Of a DNA stretch of 51,501 nt, positions 40,177-48,628 are shown in pieces (the stretch's first letter is position 1; each line of letters opens with the position of its first letter). Under the pieces are notes generated by a model, which worked only from the letters and a program-made list of their open reading frames with translations, ran no database searches and had not been told where the DNA came from. The position numbers and the translations under genes were made by a program. This DNA comes from a bacterium (GTDB lineage Bacteria; Vulcanimicrobiota; Xenobia; Xenobiales; Xenobiaceae): the NCBI GenBank assembly GCA_030535355.1, contig JAUNIO010000015.1, positions 1 through 51,501 of the forward strand. The letters are read 5' to 3'.

Positions 40177-41352
40177 ATGGCTGGTGTTCGCTTAATTAAT
40201 GTCAATAAAATTTATCCGGGTAGAAAAATTTCCCGTCCATGGTACGAATTTTGGAGACCCAGAGAGCAGGGCCCCGATGTGCATGTCGTTAAAGACGCCA
40301 ATATTGAGATTGAAGATGGTGAGTTCCTAGTGTTGGTGGGAGCGTCGGGATGTGGAAAATCGACGACGCTGCGCATGGTAGCTGGTTTGGAGGATATTAC
40401 CAGCGGCGATATTTTTATTGGAGATCGCCGGGTAAATGATGTCTCTCCCAAAGACCGCGACATAGCTATGGTTTTCCAAAGCTACGCGCTGTATCCGCAT
40501 TTCACGGTTTTTGAGAATATGGCGTTTGGTTTGCGCTTGCGCAAATATGCCGAAAAAGAAATTCAGGAAAGAGTTCATAACGCTGCCGAGCTTTTGGATA
40601 TTGGGCATTTACTTCAGCGCAAGCCTAAAGAGCTGTCAGGCGGTCAGCGTCAGCGCGTGGCCATGGGACGTGCTATTGTGCGCAAGCCTAAAGTTTTTCT
40701 TATGGATGAACCGCTGTCTAATTTAGATGCAAAACTGCGTGTGCAAATGCGGGCGGAATTGCAAAAATTGCACCGCCAGCTGGGAGTTACCACTATCTAT
40801 GTGACTCACGACCAGACGGAAGCCATGACTTTGGGGGACCGCATCGTTTTGATGCATGGCGGATATATTCAGCAGCATGCTGCTCCGCTGGAAATTTACG
40901 ATCATCCCGTGAATAAATATGTAGCAGGTTTTGTGGGCAGTCCTTCGATGAACTTTCTGCAGTGTAAGTTTGTTGCCGCTGGCGGTCAGCTAAAAGTCAA
41001 AGCTGAAGGTGTAGAACTGCCCTTGCAAAATGAGCGCTTTGCTGTTCTGAAGGACAAAGCTTCCAATCTAGACGGCAAATCTGTGTGGTTCGGTATTCGC
41101 CCTGAAGATATTTACGATGCCAAAATGGCGCATCCTCAGGAGAATTGCGTGACAGTTAAGGCAATGGTTGAAGTCTTTGAGCCGATGGGAGCTGAAGTTT
41201 ATCTGCATGTAAATATTGGCGGGACCGTAGCCGTAGCGCGCATAGATGCTCGCACTGGTTTGCGCGTAGGCGATGATGCGGAGCTGGTGCTCGATATGAG
41301 CAAGGCGCATTTGTTTGACGGTGCTGACGAGAAGTCTCTTCTGTTACAATAG
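40177..41352 (+). CDS. ABC transporter ATPase, MalK/UgpC type
   Basis: This 391-residue ATPase has Walker [10 protein letters not shown] (about 55-63), Q-loop VFQSYALYP, signature [16 protein letters not shown], Walker [14 protein letters not shown] and H-loop [15 protein letters not shown]-terminal TOBE/MalK regulatory domain follows from about residue 240. It would energise an import system for sugars or glycerol-3-phosphate. About 20 extra residues ([16 protein letters not shown]) interrupt the N-terminal strand before the A-loop. No permease or binding protein is nearby, so it may serve several importers. ATG 40177 has GGGAGG 5 bases upstream. Confidence 0.92.
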   Translation: MAGVRLINVNKIYPGRKISRPWYEFWRPREQGPDVHVVKDANIEIEDGEFLVLVGASGCGKSTTLRMVAGLEDITSGDIFIGDRRVNDVSPKDRDIAMVFQSYALYPHFTVFENMAFGLRLRKYAEKEIQERVHNAAELLDIGHLLQRKPKELSGGQRQRVAMGRAIVRKPKVFLMDEPLSNLDAKLRVQMRAELQKLHRQLGVTTIYVTHDQTEAMTLGDRIVLMHGGYIQQHAAPLEIYDHPVNKYVAGFVGSPSMNFLQCKFVAAGGQLKVKAEGVELPLQNERFAVLKDKASNLDGKSVWFGIRPEDIYDAKMAHPQENCVTVKAMVEVFEPMGAEVYLHVNIGGTVAVARIDARTGLRVGDDAELVLDMSKAHLFDGADEKSLLLQ

Positions 41353-41441
41353 AGGAGCGATTTATGCGACAGCCTGGTCCGCGTTGGCAGCGTTGGACGT
41401 AGCGTCTGTTTTGACTATGGTTTTGATAAGGAACGCATAAT

Positions 41442-42605
41442 ATGGCAACTATCATGAGAGCATCGGAAAAGCATGGCGCTGAGCCTACAGAATATTTCCT
41501 GATCGGAGAAGATAACGGCCAGAAGTTACGCATTTACCAGCGCCGTATTTTGGTTGCCGGCTTGCGCGAATTGGGAATTAAGGATACATCGCGCTGTCAA
41601 TTGGCGCTTTTATTAGGCCATCATTCTTCGGGAGAAGATTGGGTAGATGTAGCTGCTGCTGTTAAAGTCCGTTCTCAAGACGGTCAGTATGGGGATAATG
41701 TCTGGCGGGTAGCCCGGGCCATGGCTGAGCAGCGTTATCCCACCTTAGAAGTTGTGGGCTGGGCGACCACGCATCCCAATATGGGATTGGAGCTTACTAC
41801 GGCAGAACGGGAATTGCATGCGCGTTATTTTCCTAAATCTTATCACGTGATCTACGTGAGCGATCCAGTCAGTAACGAACGCTGCTTCTATTATCAGCAG
41901 GCCGGTTCTTTAGCTCCTGCGGGGGGATTTAGAGTCTATGGCAAGGGCGACAACGATAAAGGGGAAGCAACTAAAATGGAACGTGAGAATATTAAGCGTC
42001 AGGATGAGCGGATCCGCGACCGTTATTTAGAGCATGGTCTGGATAAAGTTATTAAACGTTTGGATAGTCCAACTGTGCGCACCGTAGATTGGATCATTAT
42101 AGGTATGCTGATCTTGGTGTTAGGGCTAGTTATGCTGAAGCCCCAAAAAGAAGCTAAAGTAGATGATAGTCTTTTGAAGAAAATCGAAGTTATTTCTACC
42201 AATGTCAGTGAAGTTAATAGCCGGGTCAGCCGTTTGGAAAGCCAGCTGAAAGCAGTTAACGCTATTGACGCAGAGCTGAAGCTTCCCGGTGCGGTTACAG
42301 ATGCTGGCCTTAAGAGTTCACCGTCGGCTAGCAGTAAAAATGAGGTAACGCCTTCGCCTTCAGCAAAAACTGATAAGGCCAAAACTGGGCGCAAAGTTAA
42401 TGGCGTTGAAGTCGGCTCTAAAGTCTCTTTGCATACTATAGCTTCTGGGGATACGCTGTACTCGATTTGCGAGCAGTATTACGGTACTGCTTCGGTGGAA
42501 ATGGCTGAAGCTTTGGGAAGCTACAATAAGCTTACCCCTCCTAATTACGATCTTTTCCCGGGTGAAATCCTGAAGATACCCGAAGAATCTGTATTGAAGC
42601 GCTAA
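41442..42605 (+). CDS. Membrane-anchored MPN(JAMM-like)-LysM fusion protein
   Basis: This is a 387-residue protein. Residues 25-165 look like an MPN/Mov34 domain (ALLLGHHSSGEDWVDVAAAV and VVGWATTHPNMGLELTTAE). The zinc motif is degenerate: first His is Thr109, His111 is kept, Ser is Thr119 and Asp is Glu122. A TM segment (about 215-233), a short coiled coil (240-275) and a Ser/Lys/Pro linker follow. A LysM domain (329-380; ASGDTLYSICEQYYG) ends the protein. Predicted topology puts MPN in the cytoplasm and LysM on peptidoglycan. It lies between the orphan ATPase and an NlpC/P60 hydrolase, with a terminator downstream. The MPN call is by motif, not by search. Confidence 0.8.
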   Translation: MATIMRASEKHGAEPTEYFLIGEDNGQKLRIYQRRILVAGLRELGIKDTSRCQLALLLGHHSSGEDWVDVAAAVKVRSQDGQYGDNVWRVARAMAEQRYPTLEVVGWATTHPNMGLELTTAERELHARYFPKSYHVIYVSDPVSNERCFYYQQAGSLAPAGGFRVYGKGDNDKGEATKMERENIKRQDERIRDRYLEHGLDKVIKRLDSPTVRTVDWIIIGMLILVLGLVMLKPQKEAKVDDSLLKKIEVISTNVSEVNSRVSRLESQLKAVNAIDAELKLPGAVTDAGLKSSPSASSKNEVTPSPSAKTDKAKTGRKVNGVEVGSKVSLHTIASGDTLYSICEQYYGTASVEMAEALGSYNKLTPPNYDLFPGEILKIPEESVLKR

Positions 42606-42623
42606 ATACTGTTCGTCTCTAGG

Positions 42624-42656
42624 CGAGGTGTCGCAGCCGTGATACCTCGTTTTTTT
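42624..42656 (+). terminator. Intrinsic terminator after the MPN-LysM gene
   Basis: CGAGGTGTC (42624-42632) pairs with GATACCTCG (42641-42649), with one G-T pair and an 8-base loop. Seven T follow. Confidence 0.85.
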
Positions 42657-42675
42657 ATGCGTCTGAGGTAAGCGT

Positions 42676-43593
42676 ATGCTCGTTAGGTATGCCGGAAGAA
42701 GCAGGTTTAGCAAAATACATTCTAATCGTTGCTGGATGTTTTTTTTGTTGCTGTGTTTAGGTCTAGAGGGAAGTTGTCTGATGAATAAAGCTTGTGCGAA
42801 GAATAGCAGTTGCGGTTTAGTGAAAGTGGCTTTAGCCAATGTTATGAGCGTACCCGATTGGGATGGTGAACGCGTGACCCAGGCTCGTTTTGGTGAGCAG
42901 CTGCAGATAATTGGGCAAAAAGGCTCTTGGTGTAAAGTCCTAGTTAGCGATCAAGAGCGCGGTGATCGGGGATATCTGGGCTGGACGCCTAAAATAAACC
43001 TTGCCTTAGGGGAGCGCATCCCCTCCGAAAAATGTATGCGGGTTAAATCGTTGCGTGGCTATCTCTTGGCAGAGCCTAAGGCTGATAGTCAGCAAATTAT
43101 GACAGTTTACGCTAACAGCTATTTACAGGAGGTGACTCAGCAGGGTGATTGGTACGCGGTAAAAATGCCGGGCCAAAAACGCCAGGCTTGGATTAATAAG
43201 TCCGAAGTTTTGGAGGATTTGCTGCCACCTAGCGGGGAGAGTCTGATCGATGAAGCCAAACGCTTCTTGGGAACGCCTTATTTGTGGGGCGGCATGAGTG
43301 CTTTGGGCATAGACTGCTCAGGGCTAACTTATACGGTCTATGAGCGTCACGGCTTGTTGCTGCCGCGTGATGCCGATGAACAGTATCAATGCGGCGAGCC
43401 CGTGGAAGCTACAGAACTGCGTGGGGGAGATTTACTGTTTTTTGGGCGTCCAGGGCGCGTTACTCATGTAGGCATGTATATCAGCAATGGTCTGTTTATT
43501 CACGCCTCCAGCAGCCGCGGCGTTTCAGTCATGTCTTTGCAAGAATCGGAGCGTTACCGCTATTATTTAGGAGCGCGCAGGATTCTGGAATAA
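42676..43593 (+). CDS. Secreted NlpC/P60 peptidoglycan endopeptidase with SH3 domains
   Basis: This is a 305-residue protein. An N-terminal signal (WMFFLLLCLGL, cleavage likely after AC-A near residue 41) is followed by two SH3b-like domains (about 45-110 and 118-180; GSWCKVLV and GDWYAVKMPG). The NlpC/P60 catalytic domain (about 188-300) has Cys214 (GIDCSG), His264 (VTHVGMYI) and His276 (FIHASSS). Such enzymes cut stem peptides (gamma-D-Glu to diaminopimelate type). GAGGT stands 6 bases before the ATG. A terminator separates it from the LysM gene. Confidence 0.93.
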   Translation: MLVRYAGRSRFSKIHSNRCWMFFLLLCLGLEGSCLMNKACAKNSSCGLVKVALANVMSVPDWDGERVTQARFGEQLQIIGQKGSWCKVLVSDQERGDRGYLGWTPKINLALGERIPSEKCMRVKSLRGYLLAEPKADSQQIMTVYANSYLQEVTQQGDWYAVKMPGQKRQAWINKSEVLEDLLPPSGESLIDEAKRFLGTPYLWGGMSALGIDCSGLTYTVYERHGLLLPRDADEQYQCGEPVEATELRGGDLLFFGRPGRVTHVGMYISNGLFIHASSSRGVSVMSLQESERYRYYLGARRILE

Positions 43594-43627
43594 ATACTCT
43601 GTGCGCTCCAGCTTTGCCCTTAAAGGT

Positions 43628-43720
43628 ATTGTCGTTTAGTTAGCGATCAGCTAACCGCAAACTATCTGTCTCCCCCTAAATGTCCAATGCCGTTGGGCCT
43701 TGAGTTAACGGCATAGGCCC
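43628..43720 (+). repeat. Interspersed repeat, short copy with compensatory stem changes
   Basis: It has GTTAGC-GATCA-GCTAAC, then CTCCCCCTAAA fused directly to the terminal hairpin CCAATGCCGTT / AACGGCATAGG (43684-43717). Two base pairs of that stem differ from other copies on both arms. It lies between the convergent NlpC/P60 and HtrA genes. Confidence 0.85.
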
Positions 43721-43750
43721 TTATGGAATGACGGAATAGAAAATGGCTAT

Positions 43751-44836
43751 TTAGCCTTGGGCCTCTAATTTTATTTTGATGGTGAACATTTTATCGGCGC
43801 GCCAGACGTTGAGCAAAATAGTATCTCCTGGATGGTATTTTTCCAGAATCTTTTGCATATCATGCGCTGAGGTGATAGTTTGCCCGTTAATAGCGCTGAT
43901 AGCATCGCCGCTGCGCAGTTTGGCGCGTTTGGCTGGTGAGCCTTCGGCAGCGCTTTTAACTAGGACGCCGTTTTTTACCCGGATACTGTAATCGGTGGCT
44001 TTTTCGGGCGTGAGAGTCTCTCCGCTGATACCAAGCCAGGCCCGTCCTCCACTGCGGCGTGGGCTGGAACTGTGTTTCGTACTGTCAGAGGCATCAGAAG
44101 CAGAGGCGCTGGCGTGATTGTGCGAAGGGCTGGCCAGAACTTCTTTGGCAACTTTGCGCAGTGTAGAGATGGGAATAGCGAAAGCTAAGCCTTGAGCTTT
44201 GTCGTAGCCGTTGGCCGGTCCATTATATACTAAAGCGTTTATGCCTATTAGCTCGCTGCGCATATTGAACATACCACCTCCCGAAGAACCGGGATTAATG
44301 GCGGCGTCGGTTTGGATCAGATCGCGGTATTTTATGCCTTTAGTCTCCACGTTGCGGTGCAGGCTGCTGACCATGCCTATAGTTACTGTGCCGGTAAAAC
44401 CTAAGGGATCGCCAATTGTAATGACGGTTTGGCCCACTTTTACCTGTTCGGGATCCCCTAAGCGGGCGGGGATAAGGCCGTTGGCATTGATTTGCAGTAC
44501 GGCTAAATCGCTGTCTTTGGCCAGCTGATATATAGAGGCATTAAAAATTTTTTTGTTAAATAGCTGCACTTTAACGCTTTCAGCGTTCTTGACGACGTGA
44601 GCGTTGGTGACGATAAATCCGTCGGCGCTGATAATCACCCCGGAGCCTATGCCGGGTTTGTCCTGATTTTTGCGGTAGGTGCGCACGGAAACCACGCTTT
44701 TTTGAGCGCGGTCTATAACTTTTATGCGCTGTTCCTCTTCGCTGGCGCGGCAGGGCAGACTGCAGCTTATCCAAGCTATTCCCAAGGCTAAGGTGATGAA
44801 CATTAGGAATCTGCAACGCAATAATTTGTGGCGCAC
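43751..44836 (-). CDS. HtrA/DegP-type periplasmic serine protease with one PDZ domain
   Basis: This 361-residue protease has a signal peptide (LMFITLALGIAW..., cleavage near CRA-S). The triad is His80 (VTNAHVV), Asp110 (DSDLAVL) and Ser185 (NPGSSGGG). A single PDZ domain ends the protein (about 270-355; AKLRSGDAISAINGQ). This is the DegS/short HtrA layout rather than DegP with two PDZ domains. It would degrade or sense misfolded envelope proteins. The GTG start has GGGAGG 5 bases upstream. It follows mgtC on the same strand after about 70 bases. Confidence 0.93.
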   Translation of the reverse strand: MRHKLLRCRFLMFITLALGIAWISCSLPCRASEEEQRIKVIDRAQKSVVSVRTYRKNQDKPGIGSGVIISADGFIVTNAHVVKNAESVKVQLFNKKIFNASIYQLAKDSDLAVLQINANGLIPARLGDPEQVKVGQTVITIGDPLGFTGTVTIGMVSSLHRNVETKGIKYRDLIQTDAAINPGSSGGGMFNMRSELIGINALVYNGPANGYDKAQGLAFAIPISTLRKVAKEVLASPSHNHASASASDASDSTKHSSSPRRSGGRAWLGISGETLTPEKATDYSIRVKNGVLVKSAAEGSPAKRAKLRSGDAISAINGQTITSAHDMQKILEKYHPGDTILLNVWRADKMFTIKIKLEAQG

Positions 44837-44908
44837 GGCGGCCTCCCTGTAGTTTTGGATTTACTTACGAGCGTTATTATATCACGAATCTCCGTATTGT
44901 GCCGCTGT

Positions 44909-45565
44909 CTAGCTGCTTACTTCGGCATTTTGGATACCTAGATCGTTTAATTTTTCCACTAATGTTAAGGGATTGATGAGATCGGGAACGGAAATGGTGG
45001 CACTGACCAGAGAATGATCGCCCTCTTTGTGGACATCAAATTTAATAGTGCTGATGTTCAGATCGGCAAAGAGTTTTTTGATCTCCTTAATTTGTTTGCT
45101 GCGTCTTTCTAAGGTAAACTCTAAGTGCAGATAATGGTGGGCACCTAGGTCCTGCTCCAGCATACGCAGGCTAACTAGGGTTAGCAGGGCTATTAATGTG
45201 GTGGCCAAAGCGCCTACATAACAGGCCGAACCAGCAGCCATCCCTATTGCTGCAACTACCCAGAGCGTGGCTGCGCTGGTAAGGCCCCGCACTGTCGCCC
45301 CATGCTTGAGGATCGTGCCCGCGCCTAAAAAACCAATGCCGCTGACGACTTGAGCGGCTATGCGGGCGGGATCGTTAACCTTACCCACTTCGCGGAAGGC
45401 AGTGAGGGAAAGTATAGTAAACAGCGCTGAGCCTAAAGAAACTAAAATATGGGTGCGCAGTCCGGCAGACCGGTTCATTAGCTCGCGTTCCCAGCCGATA
45501 AGCGCTCCTAAAACGGCGGCAGCGACCAAGCGTACAATAACATCAATATCCCAATCAGCAATCAA
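44909..45565 (-). CDS. MgtC/SapB family membrane protein
   Basis: This is a protein of about 218 residues. Residues 1-140 contain the MgtC membrane domain with LGALIGWERELMNRSAGLRT and VVSGIGFLGAGTILKHG. The C-terminal 75 residues form a soluble ACT-like domain (FDVHKEGDHSLVSATISVP). MgtC proteins relate to Mg2+ limitation, virulence and membrane ATPase control. TTG 45565 is chosen for GAGGAG 7 bases upstream; a GTG five codons earlier lacks a site. It heads a short pair with htrA. Confidence 0.9.
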   Translation of the reverse strand: MIADWDIDVIVRLVAAAVLGALIGWERELMNRSAGLRTHILVSLGSALFTILSLTAFREVGKVNDPARIAAQVVSGIGFLGAGTILKHGATVRGLTSAATLWVVAAIGMAAGSACYVGALATTLIALLTLVSLRMLEQDLGAHHYLHLEFTLERRSKQIKEIKKLFADLNISTIKFDVHKEGDHSLVSATISVPDLINPLTLVEKLNDLGIQNAEVSS

Positions 45566-45580
45566 ACCGTTTCTCCTCAC

Positions 45581-46054
45581 CGTTTAACCGGGCTAATGTT
45601 TTACCCCTCCAACCCTTTACGGTGTCATTTAGTTAAGAAAATATAGCTACTGCATATACAGATAAAGCAGATCACCAGTCCCGCGAAAGGTGCCTCTGAA
45701 TTATGCAAAGTAGCGCTGGCGCGTAAGCAGGTGCAAGCGATAACTTATATGCGAAATACTAACTAATACTAACTATGACATTGCCGTCTCAATGACATTG
45801 CCATCTTTGAGGGGAGTCAGATGGTTCGCTAATAGTTGGGTAATCGCTAACTACATAACCTTAGGGCTTTGGGTTAGCGTTTAAGCAATTTTTGCTGGGT
45901 AAAGGACTTCTAACTGACTCTGCTAAATATTCCTTTCATTTAGCTATATGCCTTGTATCCGACATAAGTTAGCTATAGCTTGGGTGGTAATTTAGTTGAT
46001 ATAGTTAGCTAATTGGATAACCAGCGATAATTTTACCTTTCAGCTGGCGAAGCC
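45581..46054. other. Intergenic region between mgtC and the flippase gene
   Basis: This is a 474-base gene-free stretch with divergent genes on either side. It holds one degenerate copy of the interspersed repeat and two short direct repeats (AATGACATTGCC). I see no convincing promoter. Confidence 0.5.
45785..45865 (-). repeat. Degenerate interspersed repeat copy (reverse orientation)
   Basis: TTTGAGGGGAGTCAGATGGT then TCGCTAATAGTT matches the GGGGGAGTCAGATAGTTTCG core in reverse. The palindrome is decayed (only the ATCGCTAAC arm remains). AATGACATTGCC repeats just upstream. Confidence 0.65.
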
Positions 46055-46099
46055 ATGTTGGACCCTTTGCAGCGGCATTATATTGACGGAAGGTGTAAA

Positions 46100-47143
46100 G
46101 TGCGCGAATCTAAGCCATTAGGCTTAATATTGCTGTTTGTATTTTTTGGTCTGATAGGGCAGTATTTGTATAAAGCCGGAGTGTCGCAGCCGGAAATGTC
46201 CAATATAATAGACGGACTGAATCTAGACTGGAGGCAGCTGACCCAAGGCCAGCTGGGTGCGCTTGGGAAAATGGTGCTGCATTCTCTGCAGCTGGTGCTT
46301 AATCCTTATTGTTTTTCAGGCCTGATGGCTTATGCCCTTTCTACCGTATGCTGGCTGGCTATTTTGAGCAAGGTAGATTTGAGCTTTGCATACCCCATGA
46401 TCAGCATTGGCTATGTGGCCGTGCTGCTGATGGGAGCGCTGGTCTTCGGCGAAGAAGTGACCCTGCTGCGCTGGCTAGGAGTTCTGCTGATCGGAATTGG
46501 CATAATATCCATATTCTCTGAAGAATGGGTGAGCGCTCACGGTTTTCCAGTCGCTGGCGTTTTGTTGGCAGTCTCTTTAACGCTTTGGGGAACTGGGCAA
46601 AGTGTTAAGCCAGCTGAACATTTCGACAAGCCCGTGCTTTTTTTGGCGGTGACGTTAGGCTTAGGAATTATAGGACAAATCCTATTTAAGATAGGCATGA
46701 ATCGGCAGATCAATAAAGAGCGCGTAAAAAACATCGGCAGCGATGTCAAGGCGGTGGCGCAGCGCGATCTCTCTAAAGCTATTGAGGCTGTAACTACTGC
46801 TTTGCGCTTATTTTTTAGTCCTTTTGTTTTCGCGGGACTGGCAGCTTACGGAATCTCAACAGTATTGTGGGTTATGCTGCTTAAGGTTGTCCCGTTAAGT
46901 TTTTTGTATCCTTTGCTCAGCGTAGGCTATGTAGTTATTTTGCTGGTGAGCGTATTGGCGTTTCATGAACGGGTTTCGTTCTTGCGCTGGTATGGCGTCT
47001 TCATGATTTGTTACGGTATTGTGGTTATCTTTGCGGAAGACATGATTAGCCGTTATCTATTCGCTTTTGTATCCCTCCTGGTTCTGTTAGCTCTGGTGCT
47101 AGGCGGCTTTACAATGCGCCGCCGCCGGATGGAGCAGGCGTAA
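46100..47143 (+). CDS. Tandem SMR/ArnE-like membrane protein, putative lipid-sugar flippase
   Basis: This 347-residue protein is built from two homologous four-helix units. Unit 1 covers about residues 7-140 (LSFAYPMISIGYVAVLLMGA, then RWLGVLLIGIGIISIF). Unit 2 covers about 190-325 (LSFLYPLLSVGYVVILLVSV, then RWYGVFMICYGIVVIF). One extra helix (VAGVLLAVSLTLWGTG) joins them, and a final helix follows. SMR-like proteins act as antiparallel pairs; ArnE/ArnF flip lipid-linked sugars. GTG 46100 has AGG 6 bases upstream; ATG 46055 is the alternative. A polyprenol-phosphate glycosyltransferase lies two genes downstream, supporting a flippase role. Confidence 0.85.
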   Translation: MRESKPLGLILLFVFFGLIGQYLYKAGVSQPEMSNIIDGLNLDWRQLTQGQLGALGKMVLHSLQLVLNPYCFSGLMAYALSTVCWLAILSKVDLSFAYPMISIGYVAVLLMGALVFGEEVTLLRWLGVLLIGIGIISIFSEEWVSAHGFPVAGVLLAVSLTLWGTGQSVKPAEHFDKPVLFLAVTLGLGIIGQILFKIGMNRQINKERVKNIGSDVKAVAQRDLSKAIEAVTTALRLFFSPFVFAGLAAYGISTVLWVMLLKVVPLSFLYPLLSVGYVVILLVSVLAFHERVSFLRWYGVFMICYGIVVIFAEDMISRYLFAFVSLLVLLALVLGGFTMRRRRMEQA

Positions 47144-47147
47144 GAGG

Positions 47148-47171
47148 AATAAGCTTCTGGGCTTATTTTTT
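47148..47171 (+). terminator. Intrinsic terminator after the flippase gene
   Basis: AATAAGC (47148-47154) pairs with GCTTATT (47161-47167) around loop TTCTGG, followed by a T run. Confidence 0.65.
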
Positions 47172-47238
47172 AGTAGTTTAATCTTTTTTTTGTATAGTAG
47201 GAAAGTTAAGCGCAGCAAAGGAATTTTATATTATTGGC

Positions 47239-47727
47239 ATGAGAGAAAGGCTGCAAGGCTTTATGGGATATAAGCATATGACGACTGTCCGCGATGTGGG
47301 GCTGTCTTTTTTCGTAGGTGATACATTGGAAGAAATGGGACCATTGTATAAGCCTCAGCAGTCGCGCATTGTTTTGCCCGAAGACAGTGGTGATATTACC
47401 GTTTTGCTTTCGCAGCCATACTTGGGAGCAGACGATGATTTGGGACGTGAGCTTCTGCGCCATTTTTTAGATAATTACAGCTATTGCAAAGCCAGAGAGC
47501 ACCGTTTGATTCTGATACATCAGGCGGTCCGCTTGGCTTCAGTTACCGCTTATCCTCGTTTTGCAGAAGCCATTTACGGTTTTCTTAAACGCAATGGAAT
47601 TCTGCTGGTATGTGAATTTTCAGCGCGCAGTTTGAACGTAGTGGATAGCCTCAAATTTGGGCGTTTGGCCGGAATTGAAGAAATATACCGCTGCCTTATA
47701 TCTTCGCAGAAAGTGATACGTTTGTAA
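47239..47727 (+). CDS. DsrE/YedF-like protein
   Basis: This 162-residue protein resembles the C-terminal DsrE-like half of YedF proteins: GADDDLGRELLRHFLDN (compare G.GDDELGRILMKSFL), an IHQAVRLAS strand-helix, and GILLVCEFSARSLNVVDSLK then KVIRL at the end. The CGTC-type cysteine motif of YedF is reduced to one Cys (VCEFS), so sulfur transfer by that motif is doubtful. The N-terminal TusA-like half is replaced by about 45 unrelated residues. Several ATG codons are possible (47239, 47263, 47278). It overlaps the glycosyltransferase start by one base (TAATG), so the two are translated together. Confidence 0.7.
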   Translation: MRERLQGFMGYKHMTTVRDVGLSFFVGDTLEEMGPLYKPQQSRIVLPEDSGDITVLLSQPYLGADDDLGRELLRHFLDNYSYCKAREHRLILIHQAVRLASVTAYPRFAEAIYGFLKRNGILLVCEFSARSLNVVDSLKFGRLAGIEEIYRCLISSQKVIRL

Positions 47728-48488
47728 TGAGCATTCCAACTATTTCTTTAGTCGTTCCTACCTATAACGAACGCGAGAATTTGCCTTTGTTGCTGGACAA
47801 AATTTTTGCGGCTTTGCATAAGTATAATATATCCGGCGAGGTCGTTGTTGTGGACGATAATTCTCCCGATGGCACCGCTGATTTAGCTGAGGAGCTGGGC
47901 AAAACTTACCCGGTGCGCGTAGTGCGGCGTGAAGGCAAACTGGGCCTTTCATCTGCGGTTATAGCTGGCTGGAACGCTGCTTTAGGTGAGCTGGTAGGTG
48001 TTATCGATGCTGATCTGTCGCACGATCCCAATATTTTGCCGGATATGGTCTATTCCATTACCCATGGCGGTGCTGATGTAGCGTTGGGAAGCCGCTATAT
48101 TCCCGGTGGCGGCGTCAGCAATTGGCCTTGGTACCGTCGCATAACTTCTTTGGTCGCTGTCTTGATGGGACGTCTTATAGCTCCAGTCAACGACGTGACT
48201 TCCGGATATATGGTCTTTCGCAGAGAGATAATCCGCGACGTGGAACTTGATCCTATTGGGTTTAAGATAAACTTGGAAGTGCTGATAAAGGCTCATTACA
48301 AAACGGTTACCGAGGTACCTTTTATCTTTGTCGATCGTTATGCCGGCAAGAGCAAGTTTAATGGCGGTGAAATTAAAGCTTATCTCATTCATTTGAGCCG
48401 TCTGTTTGCTTACTGGATTCGTGTGCGCCCGCAGCGTCAGCGCATTAAATATACCAAGTGTCCGCTACCTGCTGAGCAGGATTCATAA
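47727..48488 (+). CDS. Polyprenol-phosphate mannosyl/glycosyltransferase (GT2, DPM1-like)
   Basis: This 253-residue GT2 enzyme has PTYNERENLP at the N terminus and VVVDDNSPDGT (about 40-50). The metal-binding motif is DADLSHDP (about 92-99). GSRYIPGGGVSNWPWYR and TSGYMVFRR (about 155-163) are characteristic of dolichol/polyprenol-phosphate mannose synthases. It lacks the C-terminal membrane domain of some relatives, so it probably works at the inner face of the membrane. The product would be a polyprenyl-phosphate sugar, which the upstream SMR-like protein could flip. The substrate sugar is not certain. Confidence 0.92.
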   Translation: MSIPTISLVVPTYNERENLPLLLDKIFAALHKYNISGEVVVVDDNSPDGTADLAEELGKTYPVRVVRREGKLGLSSAVIAGWNAALGELVGVIDADLSHDPNILPDMVYSITHGGADVALGSRYIPGGGVSNWPWYRRITSLVAVLMGRLIAPVNDVTSGYMVFRREIIRDVELDPIGFKINLEVLIKAHYKTVTEVPFIFVDRYAGKSKFNGGEIKAYLIHLSRLFAYWIRVRPQRQRIKYTKCPLPAEQDS

Positions 48489-48628
48489 TTGCAAAAAGAA
48501 ATATTATAAAGTTAAACAATTTAACGGCACAATGCTCTCACTCAAGATAAACAGAATTGATCTGAGTTATTGGAGAAGAGCTGACGAAGGGCTGATGTAT
48601 TGATTGGCTTTAAAGGGGCAGCTTGCAG

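Noticed and set aside
41364-41402. 12-codon frame (MRQPGPRWQRWT) with a good ribosome site before the MPN-LysM gene
   Set aside because: Too short to judge; no attenuator hairpin next to it. It could be a leader peptide, but nothing else supports that.
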